Below are positions 1-11,054 of a stretch of DNA of 64,000 nt, in pieces. The position numbers were made by a program, and so were the translations under genes. The first letter of the stretch is position 1, and the number at the start of each line of letters is the position of its first letter. Origin of the DNA: Rhabditoides inermis (taxonomy: Eukaryota; Nematoda; Chromadorea; Rhabditida; Rhabditidae); NCBI GenBank assembly GCA_963966185.1, contig CAWZYM010000217.1, positions 906,501 through 970,500 on the forward strand, written 5' to 3'. Under the pieces are notes generated by a model. It saw only the letters and a program-made list of their open reading frames with translations. It did no database searches and was not told where the DNA came from.

Positions 1-1475
1 CACCTCATCAACGAGAAGAAAGTGGTGTGTCGTATTAATTGGGATAGGAGATTGTCATGTGTGTGTTTGAGCCGCTGGTGATGCACAACTCGTTGCTGGA
101 CCTGTTGTACCTGTACCACTGCTTCGAGAACGACCTGCCAGACTCGTACGAGGCGTGGAAGAAGTGCGTGCACCTCGCATTCCCCACCGTCATCGACACT
201 CGCCTGCTAGCCACTACTGTACAAGAGGTGGTTGAAGAAAAAGAGAACGGTGGCAAAGGAGGCTGATTGCAGAAGCTGCGGCAACACGGAGTCTCCGACT
301 TCTCCCTCCAGACTCTTGGAAACTACTTTGACTCGTGAGTCTTGAGATGGATTTATGAAGAATGACATGTATTTCAGTCCTTCGTCTGGTCAGATCCTTC
401 CCTTCAAGACTCCTCTTATAACCGGTGGTGTGCACTCGCAGGGAATATTCCATGGTAGGTTTGAAATGTGTCTACTGGTAATTCTACATTCAACTTTTGA
501 GAATAAAACACCTGATAGTGATAGCATGCTTGAGGTCGGGAGAAACCGAGAAACAGAGTGCCGAGTAAACATGTTTGTTTCAGAGGGCGAGCACTATCAC
601 AATGCCGCATTCGATGCTCTCATGACTGGAGAGGTGTTTGTGAAGCTGGTCTACTTGTACGCATTCACCAAGTAAAAAATCCCTTCCTCTTCCGTAGATA
701 TTGTTGTGAATGTGAACTCTGCAGGTCTGGCGGCGCGGCGGATCTGTCACGTGGATGGCCCCTTCGCAAGCTGCTGTTCGCGTGTCGGGCACAGGTGGCG
801 AACCGGGTTCCGATTCCGCTGATCGACTTTAGCTACTGCAACCTGGCCGGAGACGACCCTTCCGGATGCCGATCCGACATGCTAGTGCTGGAGTGTATGG
901 ACAGTCCGCTGGGACAGACTCGATGGGGCGAGTGGCTGCGGGTGGCGCGGCGCTGGCTGCGACCCTCCACTCCAGCCTCTGCCAGCCCCGTCAGCCAAGA
1001 GGAGGTGGAACGGCTCAAGAGCGAGCTACAGAGACAGTTCGGAGACTTCCGCGTCGACGCCAGGATCAGGAGTGAGTTGATGGGGACTGGGAACTATAGA
1101 TTGGATGGGAGATTACTGTGGATCTTGTTTCAGAATGCTGTGATGGTGTATGTCGCGTGGAGGTGGCTACGAACACTGCCAACACGTTCACCCGAGTGTG
1201 CTCGTATGTGTCGCAGCACGGGAGATGGAAGCTGATCGGAGGAGCGGCGACCCACGAGGAGAGACTGCATGTATCTAGGATGGACAGGAAGAAGAGGAAG
1301 GGCAGCGGACGGAAGCCCGAAACGCCCACTGCGACAGACAACCAAGGGTGAGTGCCAGACTAGGGCAGTACAAGTCTCCATTCTATGCGTGTATTCTTTC
1401 AGCGTCCTCATCACGTCTTCTCTACTCGGCGCAGTCTGCGTTGTTGTGTTTATTGCGTGGAAGATTCGAGAATAG
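1..1475 (+). CDS. PARN/PNLDC1-family 3'-5' exoribonuclease, 3' part, with C-terminal membrane anchor
   Basis: The 5' end lies outside the window. Exons read about 51-230 (LVMHNSLLDLLYLYHCFE, the DEDD-fold segment equivalent to VGHNMLLDVMH of PARN, then FPTVIDTRLLAT), 271-335, 381-454, 585-675 (EGEHYHNAAFDALMTGEVF, equivalent to the last catalytic H-x(4)-D motif region of PARN), about 727-1073 and 1133-1348. The last exon (about 1402-1475) encodes a hydrophobic segment, ITSSLLGAVCVVVFIAW, followed by KIRE and TAG. In the DEDD family these motifs hold the metal-binding catalytic residues, and the enzyme shortens 3' ends of RNA. PARN is soluble, whereas PNLDC1/Trimmer, which trims piRNA 3' ends, ends in a single transmembrane helix, so the tail favours the PNLDC1 type. 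That assignment is inference. The exact acceptor of the first exon in view is uncertain. Confidence 0.83.
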
Positions 1476-2370
1476 ACAACCCACTGCTCAACAGTCATTC
1501 ATGCTTTCACCCTTTAACTTTGTCGTTAACTAGAAGTGATCACTAGTACAATCATATCCGTGTAAGCAGAGCTTATATGATTTTGTAGAGATTTGTATTT
1601 GCGAGTCCCGTGTGTTGTATGTACAAAAGTGGGTATGTGATGTCGATCGGGTTTGTCTTGTCTCGCATTCGCCGTTGCCCAGTGCTCATAAATACCTTAT
1701 AAGGATTACGTGTATCTTTTGGTTTTTAATGGATTGACCTAGTCACTTGTTTCAGTAGTGGACCCGTGGACTCGTTATCTCCTGTTCACTATTTTTCAAC
1801 GTGTACATACCGTTAGTTTTAGTCACGTGGTTTTTCTTGACGTCTTGTCTCCGTCGTTACTCGCTTTCTTTCAAGTCATAGGCTATCTGACGAGGAGTGG
1901 AGTATTCGCACACCGTAACTGCTATCGTTCTCTCGCCCTACCGTAATTTACACTTTTATCAGGTAACGTGGTCGGCGATTTGGAGCAAGGATGGTTAGAG
2001 TGAGCGAAGAAAGCAGAGAGAAGTGGAGAAGGAGGCGGCGGGAGCAGGAGAAAGGGTGGACGGGTGAGCGACCTTCAGACCCCACCGTCCTTCTTGCAAG
2101 ACCCAGTACGCACACCGTGATAAATGATCCCACCAAAAAGACACGCGTGCTGCACTTAATGGGAGGCCTCCCGTCATTGTTGTTTACTCAGACAATTTGC
2201 ACTGGCTAAATAAAAAAAATTGCTATATAGGAGAGGTAGAGCAAAAGTTTTATATTGAATTGCAAGATGCAGACATATTTCTTTTATGGAAGTGTGTTAA
2301 ATGTGTGTCACATCGGGTTAGTCGTTCCAGATTGTATGTGGAAAAAAGAGTATAGTATAAAAAAGAGTAG
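1476..2370. other. intergenic stretch, possible short 5' exon
   Basis: No recognisable gene. An ATG at 1991 opens a short basic reading frame (MVRVSEESREKWRRRRREQ) that ends at a good donor (gtgagcg, about 2064). It could be the first exon of the unrecognised gene at 2.8-3.5 kb, but nothing confirms the link. Confidence 0.3.
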
Positions 2371-2371
2371 G

Positions 2372-2500
2372 CAATTAGGAAATGACATCAGACACCACGA
2401 CCCTCTGGTGTCGACACCACACAACCATGAAACACATCAAACAAATCTGTCGTATGCAGTAGTGTTTGTGAAGTGGCGACGTCTGGTGTCATTTCCTAAT

Positions 2501-2502
<2 letters not shown>
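2372..2502. repeat. short inverted-repeat (MITE-like) element
   Basis: ATTAGGAAATGACA at 2374-2387 is matched by its exact reverse complement at 2487-2500, and the similarity continues inward with mismatches (GACACCA / TGGTGTC). The two ends enclose about 130 bp. A related stretch, cgacctctggtgtcatttcc, lies in an INTS11 intron at about 10119-10138, so this is a dispersed family. A (GA)n tract follows at 2503-2583. Confidence 0.55.
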
Positions 2503-2551
<49 letters not shown>

Positions 2552-2769
2552 AGAGAGAGGGAGGGAGGGAGGGAGAGAGAGAGAAAAGATGACACGGACA
2601 CATACACATTTGGGGTACTGTATACCATCTTATCTTCGAGTCGAGTAAGAAGTTTATCACAACTTTATAGAAAACATATAACGATTTTGCTGTGTATATT
2701 ATTTTAGAAGTGTGATTATTCATTGTATCGCTTATCAGCGATTTTGAAGAAAAAAAACATTTGTAGACC

Positions 2770-3452
2770 TCTGCGGTTATCTGCTCCTTCGCTTAAACAT
2801 CTCGCTCAACCAGCTGCACGAGATGCGCATGGCAATGGTCCGAGCAGGAGGAATCAACCCATTCCATACTCGCTATGCCACGAGTAGATGGATGCGAGAG
2901 CACACTCTGCTCACTCGAACACTCTTGTCCATATCTCCCAAGCCCGCTGTACCATGCACATACGTGAGTTCTCTCTCTCTCTCCCTCCCTCTCTCTCCCT
3001 TTCTCTTTTTCTCTTTCTTCGCACGTGTTCAATATAGTGAGTAAGTTGATTTGCTTGTTGCTGATCAGAGACGTGCCCACGTTCGTCCAGCAGTATCTCA
3101 CAGCCACAGAGAGTATGCTGGATAGAGATCTCGAACCCTACGGCGGCAAGCTGTGGCTCAAGGCAGGGCTCGATAAAGGACACGGAGTAACCATTCTCAC
3201 AATCGCATTCTCTCCTCTTCCATTTATCGTTACTGTAATATTTATCGTACTAGGTCCCACTCGCCGGTCTGGCGAGGCTGAAGACACTCAGGCTAAGCTG
3301 GCGGAAGGAAGAGGTTCCAGTGGAAGTGCAATGGGCTGGGGACCTCAAGGTGAAAGATACTAACGTTTAAAAGTATTTTACCAATTATTTTAGGCGATGC
3401 TCGCTCTGGTCGGACTGCGCTCGTTCACGTGTACGCATCCCTGCGTTCTGGT
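2770..3452 (+). CDS. unrecognised gene, internal exons
   Basis: I do not recognise this gene. Exons can be inferred at about 2767-2964 (LLLRLNISLNQLHEMRMAMV and on), about 3069-3190 (DVPTFVQQYLTATESMLDRD, then GGKLWLKAGLDKGHGV), about 3254-3350 (PLAGLARLKTLRLSWRKEEV) and 3394-3450 (AMLALVGLRSFTCTHPCVL). The splice phase between the first two exons does not fit without a one-base shift, and such shifts recur elsewhere in this window. The GKLWLKxxLDKGxG stretch loosely recalls uncharacterised, possibly transposon-derived proteins of invertebrates. That is only an impression. The gene runs directly into the satellite array, so its 3' end may be lost or lie beyond it. Confidence 0.4.
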
Positions 3453-3550
3453 GAGTGTGTGTTGTGTGTGCGTGAGAGAGAGAGAATTCGATTTGTTTTC
3501 ATGATAATAAAAAAAACTGATCAAAAATGCACTTCGCAAACATAAACGCA

Positions 3551-5839
3551 CTGACAGTGTTGGGGAAAGGTCAGATTTGTGAAAAGTAGGGGAGAGCGAT
3601 GCTAATGCGGTTTTCGAGACTCGAAAGTAGACATCTTAAATAGAAAAAGTCCATAGAGTGTGTAGTTCCAGGCTCGACGGTTGTCTCATAGCGGACCCCT
3701 TGGTCTGGGTGCGCGGCGCCACTGACAGTGTGTGGGAGAGGACAGATTTGTGAAAAGTAGGGGAGAGCGATGCTAATGCGGTTTTCGAGACTCGAAAGTA
3801 GACATCTTAAATAGAAAAAAGTCCATGGAGTGTGTAGTTCCAGGCTCGACGGTTGTCTCATAGCGGACCCCTTGGTCTGGATGCGCGGCGCCACTGACAG
3901 TGTGTGGGAGAGGACAGATTTGTGAAAAGTAGGGGAGAGCGATGCTAATGCGGTTTTCGAGACTCGAAAGTAGACATCTTAAATAGAAAATAGTCCATGG
4001 AGTGTGTAGTTCCAGGCTCGACGGTTGTCTCATAGCGGACCCCTTGGTCTGGGTGCGCGGCGCCACTGACAGTGTTGGGGAGAGGACAGATTTGTGAAAA
4101 GTAGGGGAGAGCGATGCTAATGCGGTTTTCGAGACTCGAAAGTAGACATCTTAAATAGAAAAAGTCCATAGAGTGTGTAGTTCCAGGCTCGACGGTTGTC
4201 TCATAGCGGACCCCTTGGTCTGGGTGCGCGGCGCCACTGACATTGTGTGGGAGAGGACAGATTAGTGAAAAGTAGGGGAGAGCGATGCTAATGCGGTTTT
4301 CGAGACTAGAAAAAAGACATATTAATTGAAAAAGTCCATAGAGTGTGTAGTTCCAGGCTCGACGGTTGTCTCATAGCGGACCCCTTGGTCTGGGTGCGAG
4401 GCGCCACTGACAGTGTTGGGGAGAGGACAGATTTGTGAAAAGAGGCGGAGAGCGATGCTAATGCGGTTTCCGAGACTAGAAAGTAGACATATTAAATAGA
4501 AAAAGTCCATAAAGTGTGTAGTTGCAGGCTCGACGGTTGTCTCATAGCGGACCCCTTGGTCTGGGTGCGCGGCGCCACTGACAGTGTTGGGGAGAGGACA
4601 GATTTGTGAAAAGTAGGGGAGAGCGATGCTAATGCGGTTTTCGAGACTCGAAAGTAGACAAATTAAATAGAAAAGTCCATAGAGTGTGTAGTTCCAGGCT
4701 CGACGGTTGTCTCATAGCGGACCCCTTGGTCTGGGTGCGCGGCGCCACTGTTGGGGAGAGGACAGATTTGTGAAAAGTAGGGGAGAGCGATGCTAATGCG
4801 GTTTTTGAGACTCGAAAGTAGACATATTAAATAAATAAAGTCCATAGAGTGTGTCGTTCCAGGCTCGACGGTTGTCTCATAGCGGACCCCTTGGTCTGAG
4901 TGCGCGGCGCCACTGACAGTGTTGGGGAGAGGACAGATTTGTGAAAAGAGGCGGAGAGCGATGCTAATGCGGTTTCCGAGACTAGAAAATAGACATATTA
5001 AATAGAAAAAGTCCATAAAGTGTGTAGTTGCAGGCTCGACGGTTGTCTCATAGCGGACCCCTTGGTCTGGGTGCGCGGCGCCACTGACAGTGTTGGGGAG
5101 AGGACAGATTTGTGAAAAGTAGGGGAGAGCGATGCTAATGCGGTTTTCGAGACTCGAAAGTAGACAAATTAAATAGAAAAAGTCCATAGAGTGTGTAGTT
5201 CCAGGCTCGACGGTTGTATCATAGCGGACCCCTTGGTCTGGGTGCGCGGCGCCACTGTTGGGGAGAGGACAGATTTGTGAAAAGTAGGGGAGAGCGATGC
5301 TAATGCGGTTTTTGAGACTCGAAAGTAGACATATTAAATAAATAAAGTCCATAGAGTGTGTAGTTCCAGGCTCGACGGTTGTCTCATAGCGGACCCCTTG
5401 GTCTGGGTGCGCGGCGCCACTGACAGTGTTGGGGAGAGGACAGATTAGTGAAAAGTAGGGAAGAGCGATGCTAATGCGGTTTTCGAGACTCGAAAGTAGA
5501 CATATTAAATAGAAAAAGTCCATAGAGTGTGTCGTTCCAGGCTCGACGGTTGTCTCATAGCGGACCCCTTGGTCTGGGTGCGCGGCGCCACTGACAGTGT
5601 TGGGGAGAGGACAGATTTGTGAAAAGTAGGGGAGAGCGATGCTAATGCGGTTTTCGAGACTCGAAAGTAGACATATTAAATAGAAAAAGTCCATAGAGTG
5701 TGTAGTTCCAGGCTCGACGGTTGTCTCATAGCGGACCCCTTGGTCTGGGTGCGCGGCGCCACTGACAGTGTTGTGGAGAGGACAGATTTGTGAAAAGTAG
5801 GGGAGAGCGATTCTAATGCGGTTTTCGAGACTCGAAAGT
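3551..5839. repeat. 171-bp tandem satellite, 13 full units plus a partial one
   Basis: Units start (at the shared ctgacag/ctgttgg) at 3551, 3722, 3894, 4066, 4237, 4407, 4578, 4748, 4913, 5084, 5255, 5420, 5591 and 5762. The last unit breaks off near 5839. Most are 170-172 bp; units 4748 and 5255 are 165 bp because six bases (acagtg region) are missing. Variants show that the trimer 4407-4912 is duplicated as 4913-5419: first units share tttccgagactag and cataaag, second units share gacaaatt, third units share tttttgag, ataaataaag and the short deletion. Since 171 is a multiple of three, the minus strand keeps long frames open (393 codons at 4663-5844), which I regard as a by-product rather than a gene. 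Confidence 0.95.
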
Positions 5840-5842
5840 CTC

Positions 5843-6320
5843 ACATTCCTTGTACATTCACTGTCCGCATCCTATCCACTCACCCGCACCCCAAGCAACG
5901 GTCTATTGTCGAAGCCATAGAAATTATGTCTCGCAAATCGGTTCTGAGTCGGAAAGCTGAGCTTAATAGCCGAACAGCGGTGGCAAAGGGCGATAAGCCT
6001 ACCCATGCTTCACCCATGTCTCTCGTCTCTCGTGCCTATCAGTCTCTCTCTCCCGGCCTCTCGCTCTATCCCCCGGTCGACCTAGTAGCACTCCCCGGTA
6101 GCCCCAGGTACTGTACATTCATGTCCAATTATGTAGTCATCACCCACCCACATTGTTTTTGCCGCGCTTGTTTTTGTTATTACGCATTGATTTGTTGTTT
6201 ATTCGAGCTTTATATTGTTGTCAGATTTTATCACATGTCACATTGTATTTTGTAGGTAATGCTTTCCCTGATGATGCCATAAAGGCGAAACGTCGGAATA
6301 AAACTGTTTCTATCGCTGTA
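5843..6320 (+). mobile_element. 3' remnant of a probable Penelope-like (GIY-YIG) retroelement
   Basis: Just after the satellite breaks off, a frame reads PKQRSIVEAIEIMSRKSV followed by LSRKAELN. The EAIEI...LN spacing resembles the C-terminal part of the GIY-YIG endonuclease domain of Penelope-like elements. About 300 bp later comes gatgccataaaggcgaaacg followed by tcggaataaaact (about 6273-6308), much like the 3' untranslated ends of Penelope-like elements (gaaacgtcg...aataaa). No reverse-transcriptase domain is seen; the upstream part was either truncated or replaced by the satellite. The assignment is inference from short motifs. Confidence 0.4.
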
Positions 6321-7139
6321 CATCGGCTGAACACCACATCTCATTTCATGTTCTCTCCAGTCAAAACAACTTCATGTTCCTTCCAGTCAAAACACCATTG
6401 TTTGCCATTGCCGTAACCAAGATTGTCTAATTTATGAGATGTCAGCGTCTCTTTGGATGATGAGTAAACAATTTCTGAGTGGAGATATATTTGACAACAG
6501 TGGCGGTAGATTGAGGTTATTGTTACTTATATGGAGATGGGTTCACTTCATAACATGGACATGAAGCCAAAAAAGATGTACAATATGAATATGATATTAC
6601 TTCTCATGCGAAAAGTACTGACAAAAAACTATTAGACTACATTTACAAAACTGAAAAGATGTTCAATCCTGCTTGGGAGTTTTTTTACCTGTGATAATTC
6701 CAGTTGTTTGATAAATCTTACCTAAACATGTATCTGATCAACTAACAATATATTTAGACTATTCCACATTCAAAAACTTTTTTTGAGCGTTTGAGCCGAT
6801 TTGTATACAACGACAAGTGGTCCGAGTCACGTCAGTGGTGCGATGTTCGTGGTGTGGTGTGGTGCGATTTCAAGTGGTGTGGTGCGGTGGTGCGCGGCGC
6901 GATATACATAATGCCCATTTTTTGTTAACTATTTTAATTTTTAACACATTCCAAATGCCGATCATTCGAAAGCGGGCGGGGCTTGTTTTTCAAAACAGCT
7001 GTTGAAAATTCTCTACTTATTAAAATCTGCTTTTATTTTGTATTTTTTACTTGCTTATTTCAGTTGATATTTTGATACAGATCTTTCAACTGTATGACTA
7101 GTCATTTCAGGACTAACTGGGTAGTGACCACACAAGTAA
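6321..7139. other. intergenic, AT-rich; upstream region of INTS11
   Basis: No gene seen. The stretch 6815-6900 is rich in gtggtg runs. The last few hundred bases should hold the INTS11 promoter, but no clear TATA box is visible. Confidence 0.4.
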
Positions 7140-10100
7140 ATGCCGGATATAAAGGTGATTTAATGTATTTTTAATACTTAATATATATATACTCCAAATC
7201 GAGACTCCACCCCAGAGTACCAAAGTGATATTTTCATATGTTTCCTTTTCAGAAATCGATTAGTATTGTTTCGGAATCAATCTATAACTGTGTTAAGACA
7301 TGTATAACAAATTTCAAACTTTCATGAAATTGATTTTTAACTTATCAGTTATCTTTTGAATACCATTAGATAATGTTTAGAAATGATTAGAATGAAAAAT
7401 AATGACTGGAAGGTTGTAGTGAGCAAAAATGTGGAGTCACGATTTGGATTAATAGACGGAAATATTTTTAATCGTTATCAAACCGTAATACTTTGTTCAG
7501 ATCGTGCCTCTCGGCGCGGGTCAGGATGTCGGGCGCAGCTGCATTCTAGTCTCCATCGGTGGGTCAATGTTCTTCTTCATCGTCATGTCGAACTTGTTCA
7601 GGTGGCAAGAACGTGATGCTGGACTGCGGCATGCACATGGGATACCAGGACGACAGAAGATTCCCCGACTTCTCGTGAGTGCTATGTAACGTTATGACTG
7701 TTTTGGAAGACTTTGCTTAGCTGTGGTCGCTGTTCCGTCATTATATTTTTGAACCAACACTCGTGTTTCGTGTTCAGCTACATCGGCGGCGGCGGCAAGC
7801 TGACCGACTACCTGGACGCTGTCATCATCTCCCACTTCCATCTCGACCACTGCGGATCCCTACCGTACATGAGCGAGGTACTGTTCTCATACCGTATTCC
7901 TAATACCGTGCTATTTTCAGATGGTGGGCTACGACGGCCCCATCTTCATGACGTACCCCACCAAGGCCATCGCCGCAGTACTGCTGGTGCGTGGTACACT
8001 TAATTTGCTCAATGTGTTCATAAGTACACGCACTTGCAGGAGGACTACCGCAAGGTGCAGGTCGACTTCAAGGGCGACACCAACTTCTTCACCTCAGCCA
8101 TGATCAAGAACTGCCTCAAGAAGGTGGGGCGACACTTTTCAGTTTGTATTCAGAAGTACAGTTCCAATCTAAAAACAAGAGTGGAAGAGTTGGGTGAGTG
8201 GTCGGGTAGGAGATGTGCGTTGCAGTGTGTTGCCATCAACCTGCACGAGGTGGTGGAGGTGGACTCGGAGCTGTCGATCCGCGCCTTCTACGCCGGACAC
8301 GTGCTCGGAGCGGCCATGATAGAAGTGCGAGTCGGACAGCAGAGCGTACTCTACACAGGTGCCTTGTTGTCGTCATTGTTGTTGTTGACGTGTCCTCCTG
8401 CAGGCGACTACAACATGACTCCGGACCGCCACCTGGGCGCGGCTCGCGTCCTCCCTGGCCTCAAACCCGACCTGCTCATCTCGGAAAGCACATACGCCAC
8501 TGTAAGTCAATATTTTTTTTCTTCCAATCGGTATTATAGATTTATGATTTCGAAATGGATGACATGACATGATGCTTTTGCAGACTATCCGTGACTCTAA
8601 ACGAGCTCGCGAGCGCGACTTCCTCCGCAAGGTGCACGACAGGGTGATGGCCGGAGGGAAGGTGGGCGAGTATTGATTGATTGACCACCCATGGATGGGC
8701 TGCAGGTGCTGATCCCGGTGTTCGCCCTGGGCCGCGCGCAGGAGCTGTGCATCCTGTTGGAGTCATACTGGGAAAGGATGGACCTGAAAGTGCCCATCTA
8801 CTTCAGCCAGGGACTCGCAGAGAAGGCCAATCAGGTGCACTACTTGATTTCTTTGTTTGCGAAGATAGTGAAATAGGTGCATTATCAGGTGTTTATTTAT
8901 AGGTTTCAGTTATATTATATTCGTGTTGTGCATGATGTTAAGAATAATTTGATTGTGTTGATGTATGATGTATGTGTATCTCTAACCTGCAGTACTACCG
9001 TCTGTTCATCTCGTGGACGAACGAGAACATCAAGCGGACGTTCGTGGAGCGGAACATGTTCGACTTCCGCCACATCTCCCCCTTCGACCCGCAGATGGCC
9101 ACCGCCCCCGGACCATGCGTACTATTCTCCACTCCTGGTACGTTGAGCCATTCAATCGATTGGCTGATCCACTATGAGATGTGTTATGTCAGGCATGTTG
9201 CACGGCGGTCAGTCGCTGCGCGTTTTCAAGCAGTGGTGCGAGGAGCCGAAGAACATGATCATCATGCCGGGGTGCGTGGGAGAGAGGGGAGATAGAGAGA
9301 GGAGGGAGGGAAAGAGCAATCAAGGAGAGGGTGGCTTGCAGATTCTGCGTGGCGGGGACGGTGGGCGCGAAGGTGATCAACGGAATGAAAAGGATCGAGA
9401 TCGACCAGCAGATGGTGAGTGGATGAGGGATGGATGTGATTGGGTATAATCGCCTGACTCAGTTCAACATCAACCTGGGTGTGGAGTACATGTCGTTCTC
9501 GGCCCACGCAGACGCCAAGGGAATCATGCAGGTACCACCCCCCCCCCCCCTCCCTTTCTCTTCCTCTCTTCTCTTCCTCTCTTCCTCTCTTCTCTTCCTC
9601 TCTTCCTCTCTTCTCTTCCTCTCTTTTCTTTATCATGTTAGATGCTCTATCAATGTTTTCTTTTTTTCTCCCTTGTACCAAGCAGAATAAATGCATTTTT
9701 GTTGCAATAATTATATATGGTTTTTAAAAGTTGATCCGCGACTGCTCGCCTCGGCATGTGATGTTTGTTCACGGAGAGGCGGAGAAGATGTCATTCCTGA
9801 AGGAGAAGGTGGAGAAGGTACGGGTGGGAGAGAGGGAAAGGGAGAGAAATAACTATTTTTCCAGGAGTTCCGCATTCCCGTGCACATGCCCGCCAACGGA
9901 GAGACGGTCTCCGTGCCCACCCCCGTGTACCTGGAGGTGCGTGTTGTTGTTGTGGTTGTTATTGTTGTTATTGTTGTTTAGTTTCATCTTCACATTGTGT
10001 CAGGTGGACGTTCCGTCGGAGCTTGTGGGGCGCTCGTTGGACCTGGACCCCACGCCGGCCAAGAGGGCGTGTCCCTTCAGAGCCTGCATTCTGATGGACA

Positions 10101-10607
10101 AGGCGGTGGGTGGAGGTTTCGACCTCTGGTGTCATTTCCATACTGGCAAACAAGGATATAGTTGTGTGTTGTAGAAAGACGAGCTGGAGGTGATCTCTTG
10201 CGAGGCGGCGGCCGAGCGGCTCAACCTACAGCTGCACACCATCACCTTCTCCACTGTGGGCTCTCATCCACTCATCTATGCAGCCACTTACCTGTGTGTG
10301 CTTGCAGATAGTGCGCGGCAAGCGGGAGGTGCGCTGGAAGGAGCTGTCCGAGTCTCTCTCCTCCCTCGACCCCCATCTGCAGCTCAAGCCGGATGGAGTG
10401 GAGATGTTCCACGGAGAGGTGTGCCTCCTGCCCGTCAAGGCAGACAACACACAGGTCAGCCGGCGAATCTCACACACATTCTAGAGGGCGTTGTGTTTTG
10501 TGTTTCGTGTTTCCACTCTCTGTTTTCAGGTGGAGTTGATATTCGATGAGTGCCGCGAGCTGTGGGAGACTGTCCTCGAGAAGGCCATCCAGGACCACCT
10601 CAACTGA
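7140..10607 (+). CDS. INTS11: Integrator complex subunit 11 (RNA endonuclease), complete
   Basis: INTS11 is the metallo-beta-lactamase/beta-CASP endonuclease of the Integrator complex, which cleaves 3' ends of snRNAs and attenuated pre-mRNAs in the nucleus. A five-codon first exon (7140-7154, MPDIK, then gtgatt) joins [19 protein letters not shown] at 7501, matching the human [18 protein letters not shown] start. Later exons carry [17 protein letters not shown], the metal-binding motif SHFHLDHCG (about 7830), [52 protein letters not shown] and [12 protein letters not shown] (about 9500). The last exon ends [19 protein letters not shown] and TGA. About 17 exons add up to close to the usual ~600 residues with no broken frame. 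All zinc ligands expected for an active enzyme are present. Introns are mostly under 100 bp; the one after the first exon (346 bp) is the longest. Confidence 0.97.
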
Positions 10608-11054
10608 ACAGATCTGCTGATCGAGCAGCTGATGGGGGGATATTGAGTTGTGCATGTTGTTATGTTTTCTATTCTTCTGAAAGTGTGCAGTGTACCGGTG
10701 ATTGTTGTGTTGCTGTTGTTGAGTTCTCATGTACATAAAATTATATAAAATGTTTTTCAAAAAGAAAATGGAATGTGTTTTGATGATGTTGCGAATTGGT
10801 TAGCAACCAACTAGAGTATCTTTACGTATTTTTGTACTTGTGATTCACTGTCTTATCGCCAGTCTTGATATTCTTATCCGATAATGTGTTAGGAATGTGA
10901 AATGTGATAGTGAGTGTTTGGCTACGCTACACGCTCGATCACACGTGAGAGATTGATGTCATGTGGTGGGAATGAGAGTGAGAGGGCGAGGGAGAGAGAG
11001 ATAGCACCAGAAGGCGTCCGAGCTCTGTATTCGTATTCGTGTTTGTTTCTGGAA
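10608..11054. other. intergenic region between INTS11 and the LRAT-like gene
   Basis: 447 bp hold the INTS11 3' UTR and the promoter of the next gene. No canonical TATA box or other feature is evident; a purine-rich gagag stretch lies at 10975-11003. Confidence 0.4.

Noticed and set aside
3551..5839. CRISPR-like array
   Set aside because: Units are contiguous 171-bp repeats without unique spacers, in a eukaryotic context; this is a satellite.
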